Assembly (NCBI GenBank): GCA_020137815.1
Contig: CM035352.1
Location: forward strand, 8,920,416-8,984,415
Origin: Hormiphora californensis
Lineage: Eukaryota > Ctenophora > Tentaculata > Cydippida > Pleurobrachiidae
Direction of reading: 5' to 3'
DNA length: 64,000 bases
Under the pieces are notes generated by a model. The model was not told the origin of the DNA, did no database searches, and saw nothing but the letters and a program-made list of their open reading frames with translations. Below, piece by piece: positions 31,242 to 42,639 of the stretch. The position numbers and the translations under genes are program-made. How positions within the stretch are numbered: the first letter of the stretch is position 1; each line of letters begins with the position of its first letter.

Positions 31242-32652
31242 CCGTAAGTTGGGGTAACTTTGTACCACTTTTTAGCATTCTCCTAAAATAACTCCTTGCC
31301 AGAACCACACTCGAAAATTTTTGAACCAAATAATCCCGTTCCAGACCTAGTACACCAGATATAACTAGTGAAATTTTTGGTCCCCTTTCATTTAATTACA
31401 TTAATTAACGTGTATTTTAGTGTAAGTGGGGTTTTAGGGCATGGGGTAACTTTGGAATGAGGGTGGGGTAACTTTGGACACCCGTCCAAAGTTACCCCAC
31501 GATAGTAATATTGGAACAAACATAAATCCGAACATTTTGTAATGATACATAAATGAACCTAAAATGTTTAAATGGAGTTTAAATGGGTCAATAAATTAAA
31601 AAAAGAACAATAGGGTAAGCCAAACGCCCCATGATTTAAAAAAATGGTTGATCTCGACTCAACTTTTTTGGGTGTGAGGAATAATGAAACTAACCACCAA
31701 ATAAAATTTCAGCTCAATCGGACTTGATTTAGAGGTTGCCACATCCGGCCTGAAACCCATCAAACTTCAATAATTTGGGGTCCCTCATTCACCCTGTAGT
31801 TTGGTAGATGGTATTGAACCTCTAGGCGAGTGTGTTAGTTCTTTTTGCTGAATTGGATAGACAGGAAGTGGTCTACTTATGGGTACTTGATAAATAAAGG
31901 AGTTTTGGTATCTCCATACTCCTGTATAGATTGTCTACAAGAACTAACACACTCGCCTAGAGAGCCAATACCATCTAACAAGCTACAGGATGGATGAGGA
32001 ACCCCAAATTATTGAAGTTTGATGGGTTTCAGGCCGGATTTCTGTGATTTAGCTCCATAAAATAGTCCAAATCCTAGTTGTTTTCACTAACATATCGAAT
32101 ATATAGATGGAAATGGGCGTGGAGTGGGCTGAATCTTGGTTATATAGCCCTAAATAATTCAGTGAGGGTCTAAGGCAACTCTACAGACATCAAAAGTTCA
32201 AAACCTATAGTGTGGGGTAACTTTGGCACCCCGTCCAAAGTTACCCCAAAATTCAAAAAACGGTGGGGTAACATTAGCCACCCCTATTAGTCTCAATTAA
32301 AGTAATAATTGATCGGGTTTGAAAAATGGTGCCCCGAATTATTTGATCGAAACCCTTCCACTCTATGGAGCAAACTTGATTCGGTCATTAGCCCGGTCAA
32401 ATCTATGGTACCCATTTTGATTTGAACATTTTTAGCGATTTTGAGATCAATTATGTTTGCCCCTAATTAGGAGCCAATTAGCATAGAATTGAAAAAAATA
32501 ATTGTACCGTTAGTTAGACATTTGTGGGTCAATTACTTGTACACCCAAAAATTATGCCAAATATGTCGTTATCTGTTGGTAATTTTGGACTAAAGCCAAA
32601 TTTCGAAAGTGTCCAAAGTTACCCTGCAAAACAAAGTTACCCCAGATTACGG
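31242..32652. mobile_element. 1.41 kb foldback with TA duplication, GGGGTAACTTTGG family
   Basis: Outer ends CCGTAAGTTGGGGTAACTTT and AAAGTTACCCCAGATTACGG, flanked by TA (31240-31241 and 32653-32654), indicating a Tc1/mariner-type insertion. The motif GGGGTAACTTTGG and its complement recur internally several times. A nested inverted repeat (ACATCCGGCCTGAAACCCAT / ATGGGTTTCAGGCCGGAT) lies between about 31740 and 32045. The uninterrupted target is visible at 34080-34108. No transposase. Confidence 0.88.
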
Positions 32653-32654
32653 TA

Positions 32655-32945
32655 TCTGGTATCGAACTAATTTTATCCTTCCTAAAACTGGGGTGGAGCG
32701 GGGTAAGCGATAAACACATTCGATACCTAAAGACCTGTGTTGAAAACCTACTCATATTTGGGGACGAGATCAACCATGATACCAAACTCCGAGACATATT
32801 GCATTTTTTAACAGTACTAACTGTACTAACGTCCCACACTTCATGGCGATGTACGTTATGGGAATTGTATGCATCATCCTGTGCAAAACATTTAGTGGCA
32901 ATGCTGAATCCCAACATGACGCCTGGTGAAGAATCAATAACCTAG
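32655..32945 (+). pseudogene. Decayed ORF downstream of the foldback insertion
   Basis: An open frame of about 95 codons begins SGIELILSFLKLGWSGVSD and contains YLKTCVENLLIFGDEINHD and LWELYASSCAKHLVAM. Its first part (CTGGTATCGAACTAATTTTA) is shared with 34086-34108, where it is followed by different sequence. Unknown protein interrupted by the element at 31242. Confidence 0.35.
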
Positions 32946-33309
32946 AGAAAATACAAGGTACAAGAGGGACATATCAAGGCCATGAAGAGATATCTGGAAT
33001 CTGGAGTTCATCAAATGAATAAATGTGGTATAATGAAGGCTTCACACGGACCAAAATCGAGATATTGAAAGCCTTGAAGAAGAGACTGAGAGACCATTAC
33101 AGTATAATGAGGATAACCGACTATCCGGCGAGACAGTGGAGAGAACAGCTTATCGAAGGCTTATGTGATCATACTATCGAAGGGTTGTATGTGATCATAC
33201 TTTCATCATCGCGTAATTTATAAATTCATTGTATAATTATATTTGCTAAGTTTATATTATATTTATTCCCTCATATATTGTTGTGTTTATATTATATTTA
33301 TTCCCTCAT

Positions 33310-34110
33310 ATATTGTTGTTAAAGGAGGGACATGACTACCGTTATTGCACGATACCAGAGAATCAAAGCAGAAGCGGGCACCCAGAGAAATCATCAACAG
33401 ATATTGTGGAGGATCTAAAACTATCCTACTCGACAGAACACCCAGAGAGCGGTGGATTCCACCGGGTGGAACTTGCGTTAGTTGGAGGAGGATAAAAGCC
33501 ATTTGAAATCCCAGCGTGAACTCATACTATTGTCCCTGAACACAACGATTCCCACTCCTAGTCCCAATCCATTCTCATTTAGGAACACCTGGAGAGCGGT
33601 GGAACTTGCGTTAGTTGACAGGGCGAAGTTTACCCAGACAAGAGACAGTGTTGCCTCTAGTACTGCCCATTCTTTACAATTGTTGAATAGAAAGTTCAAG
33701 GAATTGATTTAAAAGCGATGGATCTAGATAATTATGGCAACATTCTTCTGTGAACCATATTGGAGTTAAATATTTTCTTACAGTCGGGGTGAGATACAAA
33801 GGGATGTATTCAATACCCCGGGAGTTCAGGAAACCTGGGTACGTCTGGAAGTTGAAGAAACCGATCTATGGTTTGGATGATGCATCTCGGAGCTGATATT
33901 TTACGATCTCTAATGCTCTACAGGAGGTTTGTGGGGTTTCCCGCATCGATAAGACGACGTTTTACGGAAGAAATTTTGTGCTTTTATCCCCTTTTATCTT
34001 AGTACCCCAGAACCAGCAGTACCCCAGAACCAGCAGTAGCCGTAACCGTTAAAAACTGAAACATACTACTGCATTATATTTATTATCTGGTATCGAACTA
34101 ATTTTACGTA
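33310..34110 (+). mobile_element. Copia-like retroelement remnant, copy B
   Basis: Leader module (33310-33420), 'WRAVELALVDRAKFTQTRDS' peptide (within 33580-33712), then RT-like coding at 33800-33990 with REFRKPGYVWKLKKPIYGL and DDAS. Same order as copy A with a few indels; the RT start is frameshifted by loss of bases after GATGTATTCA. The TGA after 'DAS.S' is shared with copy A. A CCCCAGAACCAGCAGTA duplication lies at 34005-34038. Confidence 0.6.
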
Positions 34111-34384
34111 TGCGAGAAGCTGTACTAGCACAGTCCTGGATTTCATCGATATTTCGTTCCAACACCTTATATCGAGTTGTAATGAAGGCGTACATTGAAA
34201 AAAAGTGGTGATCCCCTCCCAGCTCTCCCCCTCCTGTAACAAATAATCGGCCCCGCCCCCTGTTGTAACAGTGTTTCTTCACACAGCTTATTTCCAGAGC
34301 TACTACTAGAGCATTGAAACATCCTAGTCTTACTGTAATTATACAATTCACTAAGAGGAACTCCAGGGACAGCAGTTGATCTTG

Positions 34385-34525
34385 AGAGAGCACCTCACAT
34401 GCCCTGTATACCACGAGGTCACCACTACAAACATCATCGCAGCTGTGAGCACGGTCACATTGTCTGTGCGAAATGCAAAGAATTGGGGAGTTTGGAGTTC
34501 TACTCTCAACCTGGTGACACTGCAT
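34385..34525 (+). pseudogene. SIAH-like RING finger fragment, copy 2
   Basis: CTTGAGAGAGCACC to AAAGAATTGGGGAGTTTG corresponds to 28690-28790. It again shows SCEHGHIVCAKCKELGS in one frame, preceded by CPVYHEVTTTNIIA in another (a Cys is replaced by Tyr). After 'GS' the sequence differs, so the CPLC half is missing. Confidence 0.55.
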
Positions 34526-34674
34526 CAAGAGAGACATGAACGAGGAATGAAGTTATTATAACAGAATTACCCGAGTGCTGGAGAGAGGTTGTTAGAGGAT
34601 ACATGATGGAATTGCGATAACTGCCGCCGATATATTGGAAGGCGAAACCTGTGTTTGCCCTAAAGTAAACAAAC

Positions 34675-34830
34675 GCATTAAAGGTAATTATGCTTTAACA
34701 ATATCCTAAACATTTGATAGAAAATCTTGAGCCACGTTGAAGATAGCTTTGACAATTTACTAAAGATTTGTTAGAAATATTTTACCGCGTGGGTGCTGTG
34801 ACCCTATAAATAATGGACTGAACGAGAAGA
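34675..34830 (+). repeat. LTR-like or promoter-like direct repeat, copy B
   Basis: AAGGTAATTATGCTTTAACA to ATAAATAATGGACTGAACGA matches 26408-26577 with about 95 percent identity by eye, in the same orientation 8.3 kb apart. Each lies downstream of a copia-like RT fragment. A TATA-like CTATAAATA sits near the 3' end. Interpretation as part of an LTR is inference. Confidence 0.5.
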
Positions 34831-35640
34831 ATCAGCCTGACACTTCCTGGAACTGTACTGTTACCGGTTTTCCCATTTTTATGCATTCCAAAAATTTCTG
34901 ATATTTTGATACTTTGATTAACCCTTTGGAGACGATTGGGTCACAGCCCACAGGTGACCCAGTACTTTGAACCCATTTAGCATTTAAATAGGTGATACTA
35001 ATGGAATTGGAAATGAGGGGGGCCAGGCCACTACAGCAGCATTACCACCAGCAATATTCGGGTGATGGAAAAATACATAAAAAAATCTACATCCCCTAAA
35101 AAGAGGATTTCGGATGAAAGTCAAACTGCCCAAAATTACGCCCAGAAAACTGTGGGATCCTAAACTACAGCCGCTTAATACAACAGAGCTACAAAAGGAG
35201 CTAATTCTGGAAATATCGGTCTTTCTCGAGAAATTATAATATAGGAAGCTAAAATATACACCAATTCGGGGACTTTCACACGGCCCTATAAAAATATCAT
35301 TGTTATCCATCCAAGAGGAAAAGATTAGACACACAGCAACGGCAGGATCGTCGGAGAACGAGGAATTGAAACAGTTCAGGGCATGAATGGGAACAGTTCA
35401 AGGTATGAATGGGAACAGTTCAAGGCATCGACAGCTAGGTAAAATCATGAGAGTATCACCGCATCCAGAAACATCAATGTAGAGGTAGAGGATCGTCATG
35501 ACAGGGAAATCAACACCAAGAAACATTCGAGAGATCTGGAGAGATCTATCAACAAAATAAAATTCTGTCCACAATAGGAAATGGGAGATTCCAACTGGTA
35601 TTCAAGATGCCATCACGACAACATATGTAGATAACTCATG
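34831..35640 (+). pseudogene. Degenerate module 'PRKLWD', copy 1
   Basis: At 35110-35250 a frame encodes MKVKLPKITPRKLWDPKLQP and LNTTELQKELILEI. This parallels the better preserved copy at 36060-36200. The rest of the interval holds repeated GAATGGGAACAGTTCAAGG units (35385-35430) and short ORFs. Unknown protein. Confidence 0.35.
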
Positions 35641-35679
35641 TTCCCAGAATGTTGTGGGATGTGAAATTCTAGAAGATCT

Positions 35680-36221
35680 ATGGACGTTGGAGCGTCAGAG
35701 GACGTTAAGAATCGAAAAAAATACACGCGAACAGTGTTTGAATCCAGGAAGAGTAGGAAATGCCGGAGTCCGCATGTAATTCAGAATACCGGTAAAACAG
35801 CACTTGAAGTGATTCCGAGCAGAACTTATCCTTATCCAAGCTCTGATTCCGAGCTTGGACAATCAGAGAGAATGAGGAAGCAAGTAACATCGCGGCCAAC
35901 TCCAGAAGAAGTGAGGAAAGAGAGCGTGAGAGGGATACCAACATCACTCAACGCAACATACGAGACATGGAGCGGACAATCAACATGATCGTGATTCCTG
36001 CTGCAGTAGGAATTGCCGGAGTCCGCATGGAATTCAAAATACCGGTAAAACAGCACTTGAAGATGACACACGCCCCAAGGAAGCTCTGGGACATACGCTT
36101 GCAGCCATTTAATACATCAGAGCTGCAAAGAATCTTGAATCCTGAGATAAACATTCTGCTCCAGATCGTGGTCGAGGAAAAGAATGTGGTAAAAAATACA
36201 CGCAATCAGTGTATATATTGA
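35680..36221 (+). pseudogene. Degenerate module 'PRKLWD', copies 2 and 3
   Basis: GGAGTCCGCATG..ATTCA and ATACCGGTAAAACAGCACTT occur twice (35766-35815 and 36018-36062). The second continues into HAPRKLWDIRLQPFNTSELQ and a C-terminal stretch ending NTRNQCIY. Both copies end next to AAAAAATACACGC. This indicates local tandem duplication of an exon whose product I do not recognise. Confidence 0.4.
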
Positions 36222-36465
36222 TGTTGTATTATATAGTAAAACTAGAACAGTCAACCCATTTTACAGGAGATGACTTGGCTTGAACAGTGAGACCAAACCG
36301 AAAGAGCCAAATTTAGACGAGAGAAGCCACCACATGACTCAACTTTCCGACTGTCTTTCTACTGTGAATATATGGAGAGTGAGGACCTAGGAGACAGACC
36401 TAGGAGACTGAGACCACTGTCAGGATAACCAGCATGGAGCACAGAGACTGTACACTATAAACTGA

Positions 36466-36866
36466 GTGTATAGTGTAATGTCCCCCTTTCAGCTCATTGG
36501 CAATGGGCAGGCAGTAATGCTGGAGAACGCCAAACTGGCGATACAGGCCAATGTTCGAGCAATGTTTGACGAATGGTCAACCCAGAAGGGAGTAAGAGAC
36601 ATTTCCTTTAACAAGGCCTTTGTTGTAGTTACAGATGAAAAGACTTTTATGGTGCAGTAATGCTTGAAATCGCAAGACTTGTCGTTCAAGCGAACGAAAA
36701 AGTACTCGTATCACGTGGCACCGGAGATCATAACAACTGAGATGATCACGGGCTTCTGTCATTGGTCACTGAACAAGATGGGAAGTTCATGGTCTGTGAC
36801 CTGCAAGGAGTGGGAAAGACTCCAGATGCTGCAACGAGCGATGAGTTTGACCCGTTCACAGTAATA
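36466..36866 (+). pseudogene. Alpha-kinase C-lobe fragment, copy A
   Basis: A 64-codon frame ending at 36660 (with VRDISFNKAFVVVTDEKTFM) is followed by YSYHVAPEIITTEMITGFCHWSLNK and, after a one-base shift, GKFMVCDLQGVGKT then EFDPFT. 'F.HW.........M...DLQGVG..' is the signature of atypical alpha-kinases (eEF2K/MHCK family), where the Asp of DLQG helps bind metal-ATP. The downstream GN-G loop and zinc-binding Cys/His that complete the fold are absent. The TAA at 36658 and the frameshift make it non-functional. Confidence 0.6.
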
Positions 36867-36939
36867 TTTAACTAACTGTGGGTGCAAACTTTGGGTGATA
36901 AAGGAAGGTGTTATATATTTGTAATATTAATTGATATGT

Positions 36940-37060
36940 ACCACCACTGATACCCCACCACCTACACCGATACCCCACCACCTACACCGATACCCCACCA
37001 CCAACTACACACCACCACCTACACCGACACACCACCACCAACTACACACCACCGAAATAA
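36940..37060. repeat. CACCACCTACACCGATACCC minisatellite
   Basis: About five units of CACCACCTACACCGATACCC and variants, just downstream of the alpha-kinase fragment and upstream of the transposase remnant. Confidence 0.85.
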
Positions 37061-37069
37061 ATTTGTTTA

Positions 37070-38180
37070 CCTCTCAATCAATATACAAATAGCTGAACTA
37101 TTCGGGAAAGCAATCGAGGGAATAGTAGAGTCGATAACTACATCGACTTCTCCCAATTGTTCCAGTTTTTGTCACATCTGTTTGGAGCCTCGACACGACC
37201 TCTAAACAGGTGTTACTTTTTCACAAACTGTTTTCATCTTGGTGTAATCAGCAGTTGAAATGTTGCTAATCATAACAAAAACCTGACTAAATTTTTTCAA
37301 CTTGGGGTAAAACCATGGGTGTCAAAAGTTAGCTCTAGGTCCCCTGAGTAACCATCCGGAGACTCTAAGAGATATTTCAAGCCGTTCTCCCGTAATCATT
37401 AATCCCGGTGGAGAAAAAAATACAATGCGGACGTACGTGAGCGCTGGCAGGCTGTTTACATGTTATTGTATGTCTCTCACTCTCTCTGGAAAATCCGCAC
37501 GTGCGGTTGCGCCGCGCGAGATAACTCTTTCTCAAGGGGGAGAAAAGAGAGAGACGCACATTAACGTTATACATTAAAGTTGAGGTTGTAGGCAATTGCA
37601 CGTACGTCCATACTCAAATATGTGCTCTACCGGGATTAATGATTACAGGAGAACGGCTTGAAATATCTCTTAGAGTCTCCGGATGGTTACTCAGGGGACC
37701 TAGAGCTAACTTTTGACACCCATGGTTTTACCCCAAGTTGAAAAAATTTAGTCAGGTTTTTGTTATGATTAGCAACATTTCAACTGCTGATTACACCAAG
37801 ATGAAAACAGTTTGTGAAAAAGTAACACCTGTTTAGAGGTCGTGTCGAGGCTCCAAACAGATGTGACAAAAACTGGAACAATTGGGAGAAGTCGATGTAG
37901 TTATCGACTCTACTAGAAACGAATGACAGGAAATTTCGCGTCCGGATTTCAAAAGTGTGGCTTATGGCCGGTAAAGGACGAAATATTTGAAGGACAGTGT
38001 TTGACAGCCCATCAGAACCCCTCAAAGAGTATAACGGACCCTGCAGCTCCGATCTCTCATCTGATGAAGGACATCCGGACACCAATTCCATTGACCCAGC
38101 AGACATATTACCCACCATCACCTACAGTGGTAAAGGAAAATAACGGAGGAAAACCAACAGCAGTGCTGGTTCAGTGGTAA
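37070..38180 (+). pseudogene. Pogo/Tigger-type transposase C-terminus split by a foldback
   Basis: Upstream of the foldback a frame encodes AELFGKAIEG, and downstream (from 37940) FASGFQKCGLWPVKDEIFEG. Together these resemble the conserved end of DDE transposases of the pogo/Jerky group ('LF..AY......A..GFRK.GI.P....VF'). The rest of the frame to 38180 is Pro/Thr-rich. The catalytic DDE core is missing. The two parts are separated by the TA-flanked element 37125-37913 and are not in one frame after its removal by my reading. Confidence 0.65.
37125..37913. mobile_element. 789 bp foldback element with TA duplication
   Basis: GTAGAGTCGATAACTACATC at 37125 and its complement ending at 37913. Arms are about 285 bp and near-perfect (including GGAGACTCTAAGAGATATTT and its mirror). 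The loop of about 220 bp contains CGCACGTGCGGTTGCGCCGCG. TA lies at 37123-37124 and 37914-37915, as for Tc1/mariner elements. No ORF of note. Confidence 0.92.
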
Positions 38181-38224
38181 TCACCAGTAGCCCGCACTTG
38201 AACAAGGTCTCATGGTCGGCGAGA

Positions 38225-38553
38225 CAGAACTCGTGAGACCGATGGAAAATTCATGGTGACTTACTTAAGGAGTCGGCAGCACATTAATGGACCCGGACGA
38301 GTTTGACCCGTTCACATTACCCTAGTTTCCGATTTACATCAGGACCGTGTTGGAAAATCGTATCGAACACCGGAGACGTCTACACCTACCACGTTGCTCC
38401 TAATACCATTAACACGGAAATGATGACGGGCTTCTGTCATTGGTCTCTCAATAAAACTGATGGGAAGTTCTGCGACCTACAAGGTGTGGGTAAAACATTC
38501 ATGGACCCGGAGGCTGCGACGAGCGATGAGTTTGACCCGTTCACAGCAATGTG
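38225..38553 (+). pseudogene. Alpha-kinase fragments, copies B1 and B2 in tandem
   Basis: B1 (about 38237-38330) reads DGKFMV, then after frame changes a Met-Asp-Pro and EFDPFTLP. B2 (38340-38553) reads DVYTYHVAPNTINTEMMTGF, CHWSLNKTDGKFCDLQGVG, TFMDPEAATSDEFDPFTAM. B2 lacks six bases coding 'MV' within the GKFMVCDLQG block. The 'MDPE' after DLQGVG corresponds to the T-D-P motif of alpha-kinases. Same family as 36466-36866 and 43615-43757. Confidence 0.65.
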
Positions 38554-38559
38554 ATTAAT

Positions 38560-39487
38560 AATTATATTTACTACACTATTATATTATTTGTTTGTTGTTG
38601 AGGGAGGGACAGGCCAGAGACCGTCGCCAGCTGGGCCCCACCCACGGTCTCCAGAATGATCCAAACCAGGAATCATTATATATAATGTTAACAACAGGAA
38701 TCATTATATGTCTTCCTGTTGTTAACCGCCGATACACCTGTACCTGCAACCCGGATCCACCCACCGAGACTCCATCTCCACAGTAACTTATCACTTATGC
38801 TTACATTCAAAGACCAGGCCGACACCACCTATTGGGACTATTGATGAACCCCAACAGTATCATGGTGATACTATAAGGAAAGTGTTTATATTTGTAATAT
38901 TTGATACGTGCCACCACCGACGACACCACCGAAGTATTAGATATTTCTAAGTTTTTGTACTGTGTTATTTGCGGCGTTGCCAACAACGACAACTACCAGG
39001 AGTCATCCTAGACAGGCAGCTTACAACAACAACGACAATGTCAGTATTCGATATGTTGCGGTCCAGGTACGTGAGTATATTGTACCTGACCAATAAATAA
39101 TGTTATGGCCACTACATGAATAAATAATGTTATGGCCACTATGATTTAATTTTGTAATCAATATAAAGTAGAACCCCGTCCCCGATTTACCGGGAGGAAA
39201 AACTTACCCCGATATAATGGGAATTTAGTTGCCAATTAGTAATCACAAAAGGTTTTTATGGAAAAGGAGCTCATGGAAGCTTCACGTATATAATATTTAA
39301 TCTGCTTTATCGGGAAAACATTAGAATAAACAATGCAGAGCGATCTGTTCTATCAGTATTATAAAGCAAGAACGTTTATATGGATTTGGAATCCGGACAG
39401 TGATATTATATAAGCCGGTGCGAGTGAGATATCCATTGTTGTGCTTACCCCACCTTTTACCTACCTGTTACCTACCACCTTTACATA
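38560..39487. other. Repeat-derived spacer with pogo-like TIR remnant
   Basis: Direct repeats include AACAACAGGAATCATTATAT (38688-38715) and CAATAAATAATGTTATGGCC (39091-39140). At about 39168 GTAGAACCCCGTCCCCGATTTACCGGG resembles the terminal repeat of pogo/Tigger elements; the other end was not found. Confidence 0.35.
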
Positions 39488-40854
39488 CACCTTACCAGGA
39501 AGCGACCGAATATTCGGTTCGGTTCGGTTCGGTTCGGAAATTCGGTGTTTTTTGGGCGGTTCGGTTCGGTTCGGTTCGGTAGGAAATTTTGGCCGAACCA
39601 CCGAATTTTTTGGTCAAAAAATGCCCAGAAATCGGGCTTTTTCATGCAAAATTTTTCAATTATTTCACGAAAATTGTATGGATTTCAATGTCAATTTCGC
39701 CGTATTAACCCTATTTCGAATCGGTGGTGCTATGTGGAAATGATTTCGCTAGTTAGCGGGTTCGATATGGATTGATTTGATACCTGACTTCCCGTCGAAT
39801 CGTGTCCTCATGAGAGGGTCAACAAATTCAGAAACTTTTTTTTCAAAAAATTCATGGAGAGCACCGATCAAGGTGTTAAGAATCATTCTCTGAAATTTTG
39901 TAAAAAAAGTTTGGAAAATATTTCAAAGTCAATTTTATGGAAAATTTTCTATGTCAATTTTTGCGTACGAATCGTGTTTCGAATCGGTATTGCTAAGCGG
40001 GAGTGATGTTGCTAATTAGTGGGTCCGAGATGGATTATGCTGATACGTGATCCCCCATCAAATCTAATTAGGAAGTTTAGGGGAAACGATTCATGTTTCA
40101 ATAAATCCTGCTAATTATCGAGAGCACTGCCGCATAGCATCACCGATTCGCAACACGATTCGTACGGCAAAATTGACATAGAATTTTTTTTCCGAAATTG
40201 ACTTTGAAATATTTTACAAAGTTTTTTCACAAAATTAAATGTTTCTCTAAAAATTCATGGAGAGCATCGATCAAGGTATTGAGAATCATTACCTGAAATT
40301 TTGTGAATTTTTTTTTGTGAAAAATATTTTAAGTAAATTATGGTATACGAATCGTGTTTCTAATCGACAATGCTAAACGGGAGTGATGTTGGTAATTAGT
40401 GGGTCCGAGATGGATTGTGCTGATACGTGATCCCCCATCAAATCTAATTAGGAAATTTAGAGAGACACGATTCATGGTTCGTTTAATCCTGCTAATTAGC
40501 AATACCATTCCCGTATAGCATTGCCGATTCGAAACACGATTCGTACGCAAAAATTGACATAGAAAATTTACGATAAAATTGACTTTGAAAATTTTTTCAC
40601 AAAATTGACTTTGAAATTTTTTCAAACATTTTTTAACAAAATTTCAGAGAATGATTCTCAATACCTTGATCGGTGCTCTCCATGACTTTTTAGAGAAACA
40701 TTTATATAGAAAAAGTTTTGTATGGTTCGGTTCGGTTCGGTTACCGAAATTCGGTTCGGTTCGGTTCGGTTCGGTTCGGTAAAACAGTTTTTCAAATTCG
40801 GTTCGGTTCGGTTCGGTGGAAAAAAACCCGGTTCGGTCGTTTCCTGCACCTTAC
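39488..40854. mobile_element. hAT-like element (1351 bp) with GGTTC repeats and 8 bp duplication
   Basis: Element 39496-40846 begins CAGGAAGCGACCGAA and ends TTCGGTCGTTTCCTG, flanked on both sides by CACCTTAC (39488-39495, 40847-40854). Subterminal tandem GGTTC arrays occur near both ends in the same orientation (39518-39580 and 40724-40828). Internal blocks such as CGAATCGTGTTTCGAATCGG recur in direct and inverted orientation. No transposase frame, so non-autonomous. Confidence 0.92.
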
Positions 40855-41400
40855 AACCGTTATAGTCGTACCCGTTACATCAAAAAGAACATGTCCCAAG
40901 CTGAGGGCGTGCAACGATCAGGAAATACCGGCTCCCTCGACTCGGGACAATGGTGACCTTGATGGGACCTTTCTTTTTTAATGGACCTGTTTTCGGTGCT
41001 GGACAGCTGTTTCCATCCATTGCGATATTCACTATCAGTAGAAGCACGAAAGTTTATATGGACTCTGAAGCCATATAATATATATATATATATTATAAAG
41101 CGGGAGCGAGTGAGGCATTGGTGTGTTTTACCCCTCGTTTTTACCTTACCACATTATCTGTAGTCGTACTAATTACAATAACAGAACATGGCACATTCAG
41201 ATTTTTGTTTTCTGTTGCAACCCCCAGTAACTCTACGTCTTACAGACTCTACGTCTTACCTGTTTCACCCGGTGAGTCGACCCGCAGCACTTGTGATACA
41301 GTAACCCCCCCCCCTTCCTAGCACCCTTTACACCAGTCAGATGTTTTTGAAGCTGTCACCTCCCCCCTTTTTGCCGCCTTTTTATTAACTTCCATTTTCT
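40855..41400. other. Spacer with short degenerate ORFs
   Basis: No domain recognised in the 60-67 codon frames. The end (CACCCGGTGAGTCGACCCGCAGC, 41267) is the start of the duplicated block described next. Confidence 0.3.
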
Positions 41401-41990
41401 TTTCAGGTTATTACAATGCCCCTGAAGAGACTTATAGTAACAGAGTGTTCCGTCCAGAAGAAGCTGTCCACGTATCTTCGTGTAGGGACCGATGGAGGGA
41501 CTTTTGTATGTTTTAAGATGGGGTTGAAGCATCGGTTAAGACCAAGGAGCAGAATACTTGCTGTAATTAAGGAGAGCTTCAAGGACTCCAGTGACCAGCA
41601 CCCCTCCGGCCGGGATACCACCAAGGTTGCAGAGAATTTGGGAGACACTGTCATATAATGGCAGGGGGGATAATTTCTTGCAGCGGGAGGGCGCAGAGAG
41701 GCATAACGGTACCTGCAGCCACTGTTGACGATGGTGAGGCATCTAGCACCCTGAAATAAAACGGGATTACCCATCCAAGAGGATTTTTTTCGAGATTGTA
41801 GGATGGGTTTCTATATTCTGTTGATGATTCCAGATTTGGCCACACCGATGCCGTCAAATCCATATATTACAACATGGCGGTACTTTTATACTATTTATGT
41901 AATTTTATATCTTTTATATCTTTTGTACGTATTTCATCTTTTCTTTTACATCTACCAGCTCCCATTACTCCCCTTAGCACAATGATCCCC
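41261..41990 (+). repeat. Duplicated coding module with 'MPLKRLIVT' exon, copy 1
   Basis: A good acceptor (CATTTTCTTTTCAG) precedes an 80-codon frame at 41416-41658: MPLKRLIVTECSVQKKLSTY, LRVGTDGGTFVCFKMGLKHR, LRPRSRILAVIKES. It resembles the N-terminal exon of a small basic protein; I do not recognise the family. Copies at 42804 and 56613 share the start. Downstream the block includes GGGAGGGCGCAGAGAGGCAT and a TTTTAYATC array (41880-41960). Confidence 0.5.
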
Positions 41991-42639
41991 CTTCTTCATC
42001 CCTAGATCAGCAAAGGACAAGGAATCATCCCTACAATAAATGGGGACATGTACACGGCTGCATATAGGAAATCCTCAATAAAAACCAACACCTTCCAAGA
42101 TACCCTTGTGGGTTTTGTGGCAAACCATCAACATCGGCAAGAAATTTCCCTAGCCCTTTCCACCACGAGATCCTACGTACCCTGCAGAAGGGAAAGTGGA
42201 TGTTGAGAAACATTTGGAAAACGAGTGCCGGACATGAGTCAGCGACCGGTTTAACTCACTACTACCTGGACAGAAGAACAAAGGTGGATATTGAATACGT
42301 TCAGGTTTTGATGAGATGCCTATCAAACCATGAAAAGGGTGAGTTGTTATATGTACATGATAATTGACAGCTATAGTATAGAGTGAATTAAAGATGATGT
42401 TTTTGACATTCACTCTTGTATATAAACCACCCGGCAGGTGTACAAAGAGTAATTCTTGCATTTTATCAGTGATTACATCTTTATTTTACATATTTTATAT
42501 CTTTTACATCTTTTATAGCTTTTACATCTTTTTTATCTGTTATATATTTTATATCTTTTATATTTGGCACTATCGGAAAATCACAAGGTAATTCAATTAT
42601 TTCGCTTCGTTTTAAATCAATCCCGCAGTATTCTCTACG

